Assembly (NCBI RefSeq): GCF_001015195.1 | Contig: NZ_LDES01000046.1 | Span: 177,532 to 241,531 of the forward strand | Reading direction: 5' to 3' | Length of the DNA: 64,000 nt | Source of the DNA: Sphingomonas sp. Y57 | GTDB taxonomy: Bacteria > Pseudomonadota > Alphaproteobacteria > Sphingomonadales > Sphingomonadaceae | Part shown: in pieces, positions 20,245 to 29,922 of the stretch | How the letters are laid out: every line of letters begins with the position of its first letter | How positions within the stretch are numbered: position 1 is the first letter of the stretch | Translations under genes and position numbers: made by a program | Notes under the pieces: model-generated | Seen by the model: only the letters and a program-made list of their open reading frames with translations | The model's database searches: none | What the model was told of the DNA's origin: nothing

Positions 20245-21888
20245 ATGGACAGGATGAACGACATCGTCGGCGGACAGGCCTTCGCAACGGCCATGCAGTT
20301 GGAGGCCGGGGCGATCGGGCAGGTCGAGGCGGTCGCCGGCGGCGGGGCCGACATCCGGCTCGATCGCGCCATGATCGACCTGCTGGCGGGCGACGAGGAT
20401 TGCGCCCTCGCCATGGCGGGCGAGATAGGCGCGATGGTCCGGATGACCGTCGCGGGCCGCTGCGTCGTCGCCGCGATCCACGAGCTGGGCAGCGCGGGGG
20501 AGATGATCGCCGCACGGATCGCCTTCCTGGGCGAAGGCATTGCCGACATCGAGGGACGGCTGACCGCATTTCGCCGCGGGGTCACCCGCTATCCGCTGCC
20601 CGGCACCCCGGTCCACGCCGTTTCGACCGCCGACATGGCCCCGATCTTCAGCGCCGGCGACATGGCCCATATCGAGATCGGCACGGTGCATCCGACAGCC
20701 TCGACCCGCGCCGCGCTGCTGGTCGATGCGATGCTCGGCAAGCATTTCGCGCTGCTCGGGTCGACCGGCACCGGCAAGTCGACCGCGACCGCGCTGATCC
20801 TGCACCGCATCTGCGCGATGGCGCCGGCCGGGCATATCGTGATGATCGATCCTCACGGCGAATATGAAGCCGCCTTTGCCGAAGTCGGCGCCGCCTATGG
20901 CGTGTCCAACCTCGCCATGCCCTATTGGCTGATGAACTTCGAGGAGCATTGCGAGGTCCTGCTCACCACGACGGGTGCCGAGCGGCAGATGGACGCCGAC
21001 ATCCTCGCCAAATGCCTTCTCGCCGCACGACAGAGGAACCGTGCTGCGGAAACCGTCGCCCGGATCACCGTCGACAGCCCGATTCCCTATGTGCTGTCGG
21101 ACCTGACGACGATCATTCAGGGCGAGATGGGCAAGCTCGACAAGGCGTCGAACAGCGCGCCCTATCTGCGTCTCAAGCAGAAGATCGACGAGATACGGTC
21201 GGACCCGCGCTATCATTTCATGTTCTCGGGCATGCTGGTCGGCGACAGCATGAAGAGCTTCATCAAGCGCATCTTCCGCCTGCCGGGCGAGGGCAAGCCG
21301 ATCTCGGTGATCGACGTATCGGGCGTTCCATCGGAAATCACCTCGGTCGTGGTGTCTGTGCTGGCGCGCTGCGTGTTCGACTATGCGATCTGGGCACGCG
21401 GCCAGGCGCAGCACCCGGTCCTCCTGGTCTGCGAGGAAGCGCATCGCTATGTCCCGTCCGACCATAAGGCCGACGCCGGCCCGGTCCGCCGCATTCTAGA
21501 GCGGATCGCCAAGGAAGGCCGCAAATATGGCGTGTCGCTGGGCCTCGTTACCCAGCGACCGTCGGATCTCGCGGAGGGCGTGCTGTCGCAATGCGGCACG
21601 ATCATCGCCATGCGGCTGAACAACGAACGCGACCAGGCCTTTGTCCGGGCGGCGATGCCCGAAGGCGCGCGCGGGTTCCTCGACACCATCCCGGCGCTTC
21701 GCAACCGCGAGGCGATCATCTGCGGGGAGGGCGTACCGATCCCGATCCGAGTCGCCTTCGACGACCTCGCCGAAGGATTGCGCCCGGCGTCGAACGATCC
21801 GATTTTCTCCGATCTGTGGCGCCACGACGGCGACGAGGATGCGCTCGTCGAGCAGGTCATCCACCGCTGGCGCAACCAGGGGCGTTAA
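20245..21888 (+). CDS. HerA/DUF87-type ATP-binding protein
   Basis: A 547-residue ATPase of the FtsK-HerA superfamily. The N-terminal ~110 residues form a HAS-barrel-like beta domain. Walker A is LLGSTGTGKST at about 170-180, then VMIDPHGEYEAAF, the Walker B LLVCEEAHRYVP near 395, and a sensor-like SLGLVTQRPSDL. Archaeal HerA is a hexameric DNA translocase that works with the nuclease NurA in end resection; no nuclease gene is adjacent here, so the role is inferred only from the fold. The ATG at 20245 follows GGAAAG; a GTG lies one codon earlier. The gene converges on the methyltransferase with 13 bases between. Confidence 0.88.
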   Translation: MDRMNDIVGGQAFATAMQLEAGAIGQVEAVAGGGADIRLDRAMIDLLAGDEDCALAMAGEIGAMVRMTVAGRCVVAAIHELGSAGEMIAARIAFLGEGIADIEGRLTAFRRGVTRYPLPGTPVHAVSTADMAPIFSAGDMAHIEIGTVHPTASTRAALLVDAMLGKHFALLGSTGTGKSTATALILHRICAMAPAGHIVMIDPHGEYEAAFAEVGAAYGVSNLAMPYWLMNFEEHCEVLLTTTGAERQMDADILAKCLLAARQRNRAAETVARITVDSPIPYVLSDLTTIIQGEMGKLDKASNSAPYLRLKQKIDEIRSDPRYHFMFSGMLVGDSMKSFIKRIFRLPGEGKPISVIDVSGVPSEITSVVVSVLARCVFDYAIWARGQAQHPVLLVCEEAHRYVPSDHKADAGPVRRILERIAKEGRKYGVSLGLVTQRPSDLAEGVLSQCGTIIAMRLNNERDQAFVRAAMPEGARGFLDTIPALRNREAIICGEGVPIPIRVAFDDLAEGLRPASNDPIFSDLWRHDGDEDALVEQVIHRWRNQGR

Positions 21889-21901
21889 GGCCGCTCCTGC
21901 T

Positions 21902-22645
21902 TCACGGCTTGCGGCAGATCAGCCGCCGCAGGCTCCAGCCGAGCACGAACCCTTCATCGCCTTCAGTCGCACCGACGATGTCTCGCAGTGCCGTCGCCAC
22001 CTGCGCCGGGCTCTGTCCTTCGATCCCGAACAGATCGGCGCAATAGGTACCTGCCTGTTCGGCGCTGCCCAGCCGCCAGGGTGTAGCCGCCTGATCCTCC
22101 TCGATCGCGACGAAGCCGGCCTTTCGCAGCTGGGTGGCGGTCCCATCGTCGAGGAAGATGCCTTCATGCCCCATCGGGTTGTGGGCATGGACGTAGCGAT
22201 TGAGGAAATGGTCCTCCCGGCTCCCCGCCGCGACATCGGCGACGATGAACTGGCCGCCGGGCCGCAGCAACCTGTGCACCTCGGTGAAGATCGCGCCGAG
22301 GTCGGGCGCATGATGAAGGCCGGCCAGCGAGACGATCGCGTCCCCAGCCGCATCGGCTAGAGGCACCGCCTCGACTGGCGCGCGGACACGATCGGCGGCG
22401 GCGTCATGCGGGCACAGTTCGAAGAACAGCTCGGCCGGCTCGACTGCGACATAGTGGATGCCCGCGCGCAGGTAGCGCCGCAGCCAGCCGCCGCCGGCCG
22501 GCATGTCGATCACCGTCCCGGCGGCCGGGCCGATCGGATCGACCACGGCGGCGAACTCGGCATCACGAGCATGCGGATGGCGCTCCATCGCACGGCAATA
22601 GCTGTCCGCCCGGCGCGCGAAGATTTCGGCATAGCTGTCCAGCAT
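21902..22645 (-). CDS. Class I SAM-dependent methyltransferase
   Basis: A 247-residue protein with a Rossmann-type SAM domain: motif I is TVIDMPAGGGWLRRYL at about 44-59, the acidic end of beta-2 is YVAVEPAE, and VSLAGLHHAPDLGAIFTEVHRLLRPGGQFIVADV gives the post-I/motif IV region typical of methyltransferase 11. The substrate is unknown. It is 110 bases behind the DUF853 ATPase on the same strand and may be co-transcribed. Confidence 0.85.
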   Translation of the reverse strand: MLDSYAEIFARRADSYCRAMERHPHARDAEFAAVVDPIGPAAGTVIDMPAGGGWLRRYLRAGIHYVAVEPAELFFELCPHDAAADRVRAPVEAVPLADAAGDAIVSLAGLHHAPDLGAIFTEVHRLLRPGGQFIVADVAAGSREDHFLNRYVHAHNPMGHEGIFLDDGTATQLRKAGFVAIEEDQAATPWRLGSAEQAGTYCADLFGIEGQSPAQVATALRDIVGATEGDEGFVLGWSLRRLICRKP

Positions 22646-22755
22646 CGCCTACATCTCCCGACCGGCGGTGCGCGCGGCGGCATCGGCCGCCAGCCCCCGT
22701 CCGACCGTCAGGGTGGCCTCCGAACCGGGCAGGACGCCCGGCACCCGGCGCGAGC

Positions 22756-24387
22756 TCACTTGAACAGGCCGCCGAGGATTCCGCGCACCAGCTGGCCGGC
22801 GATGCCGCCTGAGCTGCGCCGGCTGCTTCCCCCGAACACCGCGCGGCCGAGTTCGTTGGCAACCTGGCGTCCCACCGACGAGGCGGCAGCGCGCGTCGCC
22901 GACTGGATGGCGCGGTCGATGCCGCTCGGCTTCGCCGCCTCCCGCGCCGCGATCGCGTCCTGCCGAGCCTGTTCCTTGAGAGCCGCCTCGCGCTGCTTCG
23001 CCTCGATCTTCGCCTGGACGGCAGCGGCCTTGTCGGCCTCGGCCTGCGCCTTGGCCGCCTGCGCCGCCGCGGCGGCGGCATCGGCCTTGGCGGCGAGCAG
23101 TTCCTCGGCCGACTCGCGGTCGATCACCGTGTCATATTTGCCGGCGACGGGAGAGATCGACTGGATCACGGCGCGCTCCTTCGCGTCGACCGGCCCCAGC
23201 CGCGAGCGCGGTGGCGCGATCAGGGTGCGCTGGACGATGCTCGGCGAACCGTCGTCCTGCAGCACCGAGACGAGCGCCTCGCCCACCTTCAATTCGGTGA
23301 TCGCCTTGGCGACGTCGAGATCGGGATTGATCCGGAATGTGTCCGCGGCGGCCGAGATCGCCTTCTGGTCGCGCGGGGTAAAAGCCCGCAGCGCGTGCTG
23401 GACACGGTTGCCGAGCTGGGCGGCGACGTCCTCGGGCACGTCGATCGGGTTCTGGGTGACGAAATAGACGCCGACGCCCTTCGAGCGGATCAGGCGGACA
23501 ACCTGCTCGATCTTGTCGGTCAGCGCCTTGGGCGCGTCCTCGAAAAGCAGGTGCGCCTCGTCGAAGAAGAAGACCAGCTTGGGCTTGTCGGGATCCCCGA
23601 CCTCGGGAAGATTCTCGAACAGCTCGCTCAGCAGCCACAGCAGGAAGGTGGCGTAGAGCTTCGGGCTCTGCATCAGCTTGTCGGCGGCCAGCACGTTGAC
23701 ATAGCCGCGCCCCTGGTCGTCGACGCCGAGGAAGTCGTGGATGTCGAGCGCGGGCTCCCCGAAAAAATGGTCGCCGCCCTGGCTGTCCAGCTGGAGGAGC
23801 TGGCGCTGGATCGATCCGACACTTGCCTTGGTGACGTTGCCGTACTTGGTCGACAGCTCATCGGCATGTTCGGCGCAATGGGCCAGCATCGCCTGCAGGT
23901 CGCCGAGGTCGAGCAGCAGCAGCCCCTGCTCGTCGGCGTAGCGGAAGGCGATGTTGAGCACGCCTTCCTGGACATCGTTGAGATTCATCAGCCGCGCGAG
24001 CAGCAGCGGCCCCATTTCCGATATGGTGGTGCGGATCGGGTGGCCTTGCTCTCCGTAGAGATCCCAGAAGATCGCCGGATTGTCGCCCCAGCTATAGTTC
24101 TGGAGGCCGATCTCGGCCGCGCGCGCGACCAGCTTGTCGGCATTCTTCGCGGTCGGCGACCCGGCCATCGAAATCCCCGAAAGGTCGCCCTTCACGTCGG
24201 CCAGGAACACGGGAACGCCGGCCGCCGAGAAATTCTCGGCGATGCCCTGCAGGGTCACGGTCTTGCCGGTGCCGGTGGCGCCGGCGATCAGCCCGTGGCG
24301 GTTGGCGCGGCGGAGGTTGAGATGCTGGGGCAGCAACCCTGACGGGTTCGGGCTCGCACCGAGGAAGATACCCTGCTCATCGATCAT
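22756..24387 (-). CDS. DUF853 (HerA-like, YjgR type) ATPase
   Basis: A 543-residue ATPase. Walker A is GATGTGKT at residues 36-43, followed by [11 protein letters not shown], and Walker B is [20 protein letters not shown] near 257. Residues about 425-490 are an Ala/Lys/Glu-rich coiled coil ([20 protein letters not shown]) and the last 40 residues are Gly/Ser/Arg-rich with a hydrophobic end. This matches DUF853/YjgR, a widespread bacterial HerA relative of uncertain function. The ATG at 24387 follows GGAGAT. It is the second HerA-type ATPase within 4 kb. Confidence 0.9.
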   Translation of the reverse strand: MIDEQGIFLGASPNPSGLLPQHLNLRRANRHGLIAGATGTGKTVTLQGIAENFSAAGVPVFLADVKGDLSGISMAGSPTAKNADKLVARAAEIGLQNYSWGDNPAIFWDLYGEQGHPIRTTISEMGPLLLARLMNLNDVQEGVLNIAFRYADEQGLLLLDLGDLQAMLAHCAEHADELSTKYGNVTKASVGSIQRQLLQLDSQGGDHFFGEPALDIHDFLGVDDQGRGYVNVLAADKLMQSPKLYATFLLWLLSELFENLPEVGDPDKPKLVFFFDEAHLLFEDAPKALTDKIEQVVRLIRSKGVGVYFVTQNPIDVPEDVAAQLGNRVQHALRAFTPRDQKAISAAADTFRINPDLDVAKAITELKVGEALVSVLQDDGSPSIVQRTLIAPPRSRLGPVDAKERAVIQSISPVAGKYDTVIDRESAEELLAAKADAAAAAAQAAKAQAEADKAAAVQAKIEAKQREAALKEQARQDAIAAREAAKPSGIDRAIQSATRAAASSVGRQVANELGRAVFGGSSRRSSGGIAGQLVRGILGGLFK

Positions 24388-24480
24388 ACACGATCTCCAC
24401 TACACCGTTGAGATCGTAGATTAGCGCTGCCGGAAGGCAGGCGGAAGTAAACTATCCATCGACGTGCGGAGCCCCGCCGC

Positions 24481-24579
24481 CGTCATTCCGGCGAAAGCCG
24501 GAATCTCCCTGCCCTTTTTCGCTCGATCACGAGCACCATCTCGAAGAAAAAGGAGATCCTGACTTTCGTCAGGATGACG
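24481..24579. repeat. Bipartite REP/BIME-like repeat, copy 2
   Basis: Unit one at 24481-24506 begins CGTCATTCCGGCGAAAGCCG; unit two at 24554-24579 is a diverged inverted copy containing GACTTTCGTCAGGATGACG. The spacer has a second weak inverted match (CCCTTTTTCGCTCGA against TCGAAGAAAAAGG). It lies between the M23 gene and the DUF853 gene, both on the minus strand. Compare 3526-3620 and 58717-58807. Confidence 0.8.
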
Positions 24580-24598
24580 ATCGGTAAAGTCGGGGCGC

Positions 24599-26176
24599 TC
24601 AGCCCTTCTTCGTCTTGCCCTTGCCGTCGTCCTTGTCACCGGCCTCGGCGCTCTTTTCGGCCTTCGGCGCGGAGCCGGCACCGTTGGCGACGCGCACGGC
24701 AAGCAGGTTGTTGAGCTTCGCCTTGAAGTTGGCGAGGTCGCGACCGGCGAGTTGCTGGACGGTCGTGAACTTCATCGAGGTCGGGTTGATCGCCTTGCCG
24801 TTGCGATACATCTCATAATGAAGATGCGGGCCGGTCGAGAGCCCGGTCGAGCCGACATAGCCGATCAGCTCGCCCTGGCGGACACGCTGGCCGGCCTTGG
24901 CGATGATCCGGCTCATATGCGCGTAGCCGGTGGCGATGCCGCCCGCATGGCTGAGGCGGACATAATTGCCGTGGCCACCATGCCGCCCGGCGAAGGCGAC
25001 GACGCCGTCGCTCGCGGCGACGATCGGAGACCCCATCGGCGCGCCGAAGTCGACACCCTGGTGCATCCGCGAAAAGCCCAGGATCGGATGGAAACGCATG
25101 CCGAAGCTGGAGGTGAGATGGCCCAGCACCGGCTTGCGCATCACGCCCTTGGTCTCGCCGACGCCCGATGCCTCGTACCACTGGTCGCGATTGCCGTTCG
25201 ACCATTTGACCATCTGGACCTTCTTGCGGCCCTCGGTGATGCCCGCGAACAGCAGGCTGCCGACCTTGACCTCGCCGGTTTCGGCGCGGGCATGCTCGAT
25301 GATCGCGTCGAAGCGCGCGTCGGAGCCGATGCTGCGCATCGACAGCTTCTGCGAGATCGCCTTGATGAAGGCCTCGATCGCGTCGGCGGGAACCCCGGCG
25401 GCGCGCGCCGAGCGGTAGAGGCTTGAGCCGACCCTGCCCTGGATACGCAGCGGCGTATGGTCGACCGCTATCGGGATGCGCTTCAGGCGAAGCGCGCCGT
25501 CGACCCGCTCGATCGCGAGCTTGAGATCGAAGCGGGCGCGGAAGTCGAGTGTCTCGAGCGGTCGCGGATCGGTCTTCACCTCACGGCGGCCGAGGACCAG
25601 GTCCATCCGGGTGCCCGCCCGCAGGTCGCCGAGCGGGACCGCGTCGGCGACCATGGAGGCGATCTTCCCCGCCTCCTCGCGCGAGACACCGGCACGTTCG
25701 AGCACGCGGGCGAAGCCGTCGCCCTGGCCGATCGTGGCCGACAGTTCGACGCGCGGCCGCTCGGGAGTATCGGTCAGGGATTCGACCGCAGCCGTCGCCG
25801 CAATGCGTTGCCCGGTATCGCTGCCCAGGCCTAGCGGCGCTATACCGAGCGTGCGGACCTGTTCCTGGTGCGCTGCGCTCATCGGCGGTTCGGCGATGAA
25901 GCCGATCGGCTTGAAATCGGGCGCCATCAGCCCCGCAGCGGTGCACAGGCCGAGGCAGGTGAAGAGGCCACGGAACCATTCGCGCGAGCCGATCCGCGCG
26001 CCCAGGTCGACGACGAGGTCGGCGCCGGCGAGCCGGTCGACCGCGTCACCGATCGGGCTGTCGATCAGCCGGCCGATCGCCGGGAAACGGTTGGCCCGGG
26101 CGACGACGAGCGCGCCCCGGCTGCCGCCACCCGCGTAGCCCTGTACCGAAAGATCCTGACCGTCGCTGCGGAACAA
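24599..26176 (-). CDS. M23 family metallopeptidase (LytM/peptidoglycan endopeptidase)
   Basis: About 525 residues. A membrane helix/signal region (WFRGLFTCLGLCTAAGLMA, residues ~67-86) precedes a long linker domain and a C-terminal M23 domain: GMRFHPILGFSRMHQGVDFGAPMGSPI (the H and D are zinc ligands), GYAHMSRIIAKAGQRV, and STGPHLHYEMYRNGKAINP (HxH). The tail is Lys/Asp-rich. Such enzymes cut peptide cross-links in peptidoglycan during growth or division. The start is uncertain: a TTG at 26176 has AGGGGG nine bases upstream and is preferred; the frame is open to another TTG at 26227. Confidence 0.88.
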   Translation of the reverse strand: MFRSDGQDLSVQGYAGGGSRGALVVARANRFPAIGRLIDSPIGDAVDRLAGADLVVDLGARIGSREWFRGLFTCLGLCTAAGLMAPDFKPIGFIAEPPMSAAHQEQVRTLGIAPLGLGSDTGQRIAATAAVESLTDTPERPRVELSATIGQGDGFARVLERAGVSREEAGKIASMVADAVPLGDLRAGTRMDLVLGRREVKTDPRPLETLDFRARFDLKLAIERVDGALRLKRIPIAVDHTPLRIQGRVGSSLYRSARAAGVPADAIEAFIKAISQKLSMRSIGSDARFDAIIEHARAETGEVKVGSLLFAGITEGRKKVQMVKWSNGNRDQWYEASGVGETKGVMRKPVLGHLTSSFGMRFHPILGFSRMHQGVDFGAPMGSPIVAASDGVVAFAGRHGGHGNYVRLSHAGGIATGYAHMSRIIAKAGQRVRQGELIGYVGSTGLSTGPHLHYEMYRNGKAINPTSMKFTTVQQLAGRDLANFKAKLNNLLAVRVANGAGSAPKAEKSAEAGDKDDGKGKTKKG

Positions 26177-26391
26177 CGTCCGACGCCCCCTTTGAGAATC
26201 GCCTATCTGCTTGCCCTGACGAGACAAATTCTGGGTCAGGCAGGATCAGTCTGCCCGACTATGGTTAAAGTCAAACTAATCCCACAGCGTGCCGCCGCCT
26301 TATGCGACGAGTCGAGTCATTTCGGCCGTGAGTCGAGTCGCCCTCCTGTTTCGCGCTTGCGTTCCTCACGAGGAGCACCGATCTAGTCTTC

Positions 26392-28989
26392 ATGGCCAGC
26401 TTCAGTGCCCAGCCGGTCGTCGCCGTGCTGGGCCCGACCAACACCGGCAAGACGCATCTCGCGATCGAGCGGATGTGCGGCCATTCGAGCGGGATGATTG
26501 GCTTCCCGCTGCGTCTGCTGGCGCGCGAGGTCTATGATCGGGTCGTCGCGATCAAGGGCAAGGAACGGGTCGCCCTGATCACCGGCGAGGAGAAGCTGGT
26601 CCCGCCCAACGCGCAATATTTCCTGACCACCGCGGAATCGATGCCGATAAGCCCCGGCCTGTTGGCCGGTGGCGACAAACAAGGTGGCAGGGAATATGCC
26701 TTCGTCGCGCTCGACGAGGCACAGCTCGGCGCCGATCCCGAGCGCGGCCATGTCTTCACGGACCGGCTGCTGCGCGCCCGGGGCCGCGAGGAGACGATGA
26801 TCCTCGGCTCGGAGGCGCTGCGCCCTATGATCCGCGCGCTGGTGCCCGACGCCGAGATCATCGGCCGGCCGCGCTTCTCGACCCTGACCTATGCCGGCTC
26901 CACCAAGCTGTCGCGCCTGCCGCCGCGGTCCGCCATCGTCGCCTTCTCGGCCGAGGAGGTCTATGCCGTCGCGGAAATGCTGCGCCGGCTGCGCGGCGGC
27001 GCCGCGGTCGTGATGGGAGCGCTCAGCCCGCGCACCCGCAACGCGCAGGTCGCGATGTTCCAGGCGGGAGAGGTCGACTATCTGGTCGCCACCGATGCGA
27101 TCGGCATGGGCCTGAACATGGACGTGGCGCATGTCGCCTTCGCCTCGCTGCGCAAGTTCGACGGGCGCCGGGCACGGCGCCTGACCATTTCCGAAATGGC
27201 GCAGATTGCCGGCCGCGCCGGCCGACACCAGCGCGACGGCACCTTCGGTACGCTCGCGCTCGAAGGCGGCAACGGCGCCCGCTTCGAGGATGAGGAGGTC
27301 GATGCGATCGAGGGACATCACTTCCCGCCGATCGACCATCTCTACTGGCGCGAGGGCGCGCCGTCGCTCGCCTCGCTCGACGCGCTGATCACCGATCTGG
27401 AGCGGCGGCCCGACCGGCCGGTGCTGCGCGCCGCGCCACAGGCTATCGACCTGGCGGTGCTCAAGCGCCTCGCCGAGGAGGATTGGGTGCGTGAGCGGGC
27501 GCGCGGCAGGCCGATGATCGCCCGGTTGTGGGCCGCCTGCGGGTTGCCCGATTTCCGCAAGACCGGTCCCGAGCCGCATAGCCGCCTCGTATCCCGCATC
27601 TTCCGCCACCTGAGCGAAGGCAGCGGCCATCTGCCGAAGAACTGGTTCGCCGACGAACTGGCCCGGCTCGACAGCGTCCAGGGCGACGTCGAGACGCTGG
27701 CCGACCGCATCGCCGGGGTACGGACCTGGGCCTATATCGCCCATCGCGCCGACTGGCTCGCCGACGCCGACCATTGGGCCGAACGCACCCGCACGCTCGA
27801 GGAGAAGCTGTCCGATGCACTCCATCAGCGGCTGACCCAGCGCTTCGTCGACCGGCGGACCTCGGTGCTGATGCGCGACCTGGGCGCAAAGGGCGGCGAC
27901 CTCGCGCTGCCGGTCAAGGTCGACGAGGAGGGCATCGTTACCGTCGACGGCGAAGCGATCGGCCGGCTGATCGGCTTCCGCTTCAAGCCCGATCATCTCG
28001 CCCGCCATGGCGACATGAAGCGGTTGATGGCGGCGGCCGAGCGGCGGCTGGGCAGCGAGCTGGCGTCGCGCGCCCGGCAACTCGCCGCCGACGAGGATGG
28101 CCATTTCTCGCTGGCGACCGACGCAGGCCGGCCGGTCGCGATCTTCTGGCGCGGCGACGTGGTGGCGCGGCTGGAGAAGGGCCGCACCCTGCTTACCCCT
28201 CGCATCCGCCTCCATCGCGCGCTCGATCCGCTGAGCCCGGCAGACCGCACTGGCGTCGAGCAGCGGCTGGCGGCGTGGCTCGAAGGACGCATCCAGCGCG
28301 AGCTGAAGCCGCTCGCCCGCTATTTCGAGGCCGCACGCGACCCCGCCTGCCCGCCGTCGCTGCGCGCGCTGCTGGCGCCGCTCGCGGAAGCGGGCGGGAT
28401 TACCGCGCGTATCGGCATCGCCTCGGCGATCGAGCATCTCGACCGGGAGGGTCGGTCGCGTGCCGAGCGGCTCGACGTCAAGCTCGGGACGATCGATGTC
28501 TATGCGCCGACGCTGCTGAAGCCCGAGCCGACTCGCTGGCGGATCGCGCTGTTCGCGGCGGCTGAGGGACAGATGATGCCCGAGTTGCCCGTACCGGGGG
28601 CTGTCTCGATGGCGACACCCGCCGATACCGCGACCTGCGAGGCAATGGTGCGCGCCGGCTATCGCGCGCTCGGCGCCCAGATGCTGCGCGTCGACCTCGT
28701 CGAGCGGCTGGCCCGGATCGCGCATGATTCGCGCAGCGGCCGCGCGCCCTTCACCCCCGATCCCGGGCTCGCCACCTCGCTCGGCCTGCGTCATGCCAGC
28801 TTCGCGCAACTCATGCTGGCGCTCGGCTTCCGCGCCGCTCCGCCTGTCAAGGGAGAGGTCGCTGCCGAAGCCTGGGTATGGAAGGGCAAGCGCCCGGAGC
28901 GAAAGGAGCGCCCGGTCCGCCCCGGCAACGCCTTCGGCGCGCTCGCCGACCTCTATCCGGGCACGCCGTCGCGCAATGCGGCTCGATAA
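26392..28989 (+). CDS. SUV3-like RNA/DNA helicase
   Basis: An 865-residue superfamily 2 helicase. Walker A is GPTNTGKT at residues 14-21, the DExH-type box is DEAQ at 108-111 (ALDEAQLGADPERGHVFTDRLL), and motif VI is ISEMAQIAGRAGRHQRDGTFG. This combination is the SUV3 type, best known as a mitochondrial RNA helicase of the degradosome and conserved in alphaproteobacteria. The C-terminal ~400 residues are family-specific and rich in Arg/Ala. It overlaps the following S4 gene by 14 bases; with fdxA and carD this is a conserved alphaproteobacterial block. Confidence 0.92.
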   Translation: MASFSAQPVVAVLGPTNTGKTHLAIERMCGHSSGMIGFPLRLLAREVYDRVVAIKGKERVALITGEEKLVPPNAQYFLTTAESMPISPGLLAGGDKQGGREYAFVALDEAQLGADPERGHVFTDRLLRARGREETMILGSEALRPMIRALVPDAEIIGRPRFSTLTYAGSTKLSRLPPRSAIVAFSAEEVYAVAEMLRRLRGGAAVVMGALSPRTRNAQVAMFQAGEVDYLVATDAIGMGLNMDVAHVAFASLRKFDGRRARRLTISEMAQIAGRAGRHQRDGTFGTLALEGGNGARFEDEEVDAIEGHHFPPIDHLYWREGAPSLASLDALITDLERRPDRPVLRAAPQAIDLAVLKRLAEEDWVRERARGRPMIARLWAACGLPDFRKTGPEPHSRLVSRIFRHLSEGSGHLPKNWFADELARLDSVQGDVETLADRIAGVRTWAYIAHRADWLADADHWAERTRTLEEKLSDALHQRLTQRFVDRRTSVLMRDLGAKGGDLALPVKVDEEGIVTVDGEAIGRLIGFRFKPDHLARHGDMKRLMAAAERRLGSELASRARQLAADEDGHFSLATDAGRPVAIFWRGDVVARLEKGRTLLTPRIRLHRALDPLSPADRTGVEQRLAAWLEGRIQRELKPLARYFEAARDPACPPSLRALLAPLAEAGGITARIGIASAIEHLDREGRSRAERLDVKLGTIDVYAPTLLKPEPTRWRIALFAAAEGQMMPELPVPGAVSMATPADTATCEAMVRAGYRALGAQMLRVDLVERLARIAHDSRSGRAPFTPDPGLATSLGLRHASFAQLMLALGFRAAPPVKGEVAAEAWVWKGKRPERKERPVRPGNAFGALADLYPGTPSRNAAR

Positions 28990-29257
28990 ATTCCTCTGGT
29001 TCGTGCGGCTGGCAAAAACCCGGACGCTCGCCCAGGAGATCGCCGAGGCGGGCCACATGCGGATCGACGGACGGGTGATCGACCGGGCCCATGCCGCCGT
29101 CCGGGTCGGCAACGTGCTGAGCTTCCCGCTGCATGGCCGGGTACGCGTGATCCGGATCGAGGGCTTGCCCCGGCGCCGCGGTCCCGCCCCTGAGGCGCAG
29201 GCCTGCTATACGGATCTGTCGCCCCCGCCTGTTGACGACGGACGAGCCTCGACCTAA
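28976..29257 (+). CDS. S4 domain RNA-binding protein (HslR-like)
   Basis: A 93-residue protein made almost entirely of an S4 domain: MRLDKFLWFVRLAKTRTLAQEIAEAGHMRIDGRVIDRAHAAVRVGNVLSF. HslR in E. coli binds stalled 50S subunits that carry nascent peptidyl-tRNA; this protein is a probable relative. It begins inside the end of the helicase gene (14-base overlap), so it is likely translated from the same mRNA. The C-terminal 25 residues are Pro/Asp-rich and not conserved. Confidence 0.88.
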   Translation: MRLDKFLWFVRLAKTRTLAQEIAEAGHMRIDGRVIDRAHAAVRVGNVLSFPLHGRVRVIRIEGLPRRRGPAPEAQACYTDLSPPPVDDGRAST

Positions 29258-29356
29258 CGGGGGCGCGTTCGCCAGAACCTTGTCCGTCCGGATGGGGTCG
29301 GGCTGCGGTTTGGGCGAGCCTGCCCCACAGGAACGGCAAGGCTCAAGGGAGTTGCA

Positions 29357-29695
29357 ATGACCTACGTCGTCACCGATGCCTGCATTCGCTGCAAGTATAT
29401 GGATTGTGTCGAAGTGTGCCCGGTCGACTGCTTCTACGAGGGCGAGAACATGCTCGTCATCAATCCGAGCGAATGCATCGATTGCGGCGTGTGCGAACCC
29501 GAATGTCCCGCCGAGGCGATCCTGCCCGATACCGAGTCGGGACTCGAGCAATGGCTGGAGCTGAACAACAGCTTCGCCGCGCAATGGCCCAACATTACCC
29601 GCAAGCGGGAGGCCCCGGCCGACGCCGACGAGTGGAAGAATGTCGAGGGCAAGTACGAGAAGCATTTCTCGCCGGAGCCCGGCCAGGGGGACTGA
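29357..29695 (+). CDS. fdxA: 7Fe ferredoxin FdxA
   Basis: A 112-residue ferredoxin with cysteines at 9, 12, 17, 21, 25, 40, 43, 46 and 50, matching the [3Fe-4S]/[4Fe-4S] FdxA pattern ([21 protein letters not shown], then [13 protein letters not shown]). The C-terminal extension ([21 protein letters not shown]) is typical of the alphaproteobacterial family. It is a low-potential cytoplasmic electron carrier. GGGAG precedes the ATG. It sits between the SUV3/S4 pair and carD. Confidence 0.95.
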   Translation: MTYVVTDACIRCKYMDCVEVCPVDCFYEGENMLVINPSECIDCGVCEPECPAEAILPDTESGLEQWLELNNSFAAQWPNITRKREAPADADEWKNVEGKYEKHFSPEPGQGD

Positions 29696-29742
29696 GTCCC
29701 TTCCGCACCTGCGAAATAGCCTGAAAAACGGGGCCAGGCCCG

Positions 29743-29771
29743 GCGAAAAGCCCGAGATGCTGGCTTTTCGC
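29743..29771. other. Inverted repeat between fdxA and carD
   Basis: Perfect 10-bp arms (29743-29752 and 29762-29771, GCGAAAAGCC and GGCTTTTCGC) with a 9-base spacer, 47 bases after the fdxA stop and about 150 bases before carD. It may terminate fdxA transcription or bind a regulator of carD. The rest of the gap shows nothing I can name. Confidence 0.4.
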
Positions 29772-29922
29772 TTACCGATGTGTTACAAGATTCGTGTCCG
29801 GGCGCGATCCAACGCGCCTGCAACAAGGAACCTGTGACTCGTCGTATCGGATTGCCTGTCGGCCGCTGGGGGAGGGCGGATCAGACGGGACCTGTGCGGC
29901 ACCCCAAAGAAAGGTCTGCTAA

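Noticed and set aside
26383..29112. Minus-strand open frame of 909 codons opposite the SUV3-like gene
   Set aside because: Mirror frame of a high-GC gene; no domain recognised.
29743..29771. Inverted repeat between fdxA and carD as a full intrinsic terminator
   Set aside because: No T run follows the right arm; kept only as an unassigned inverted repeat.
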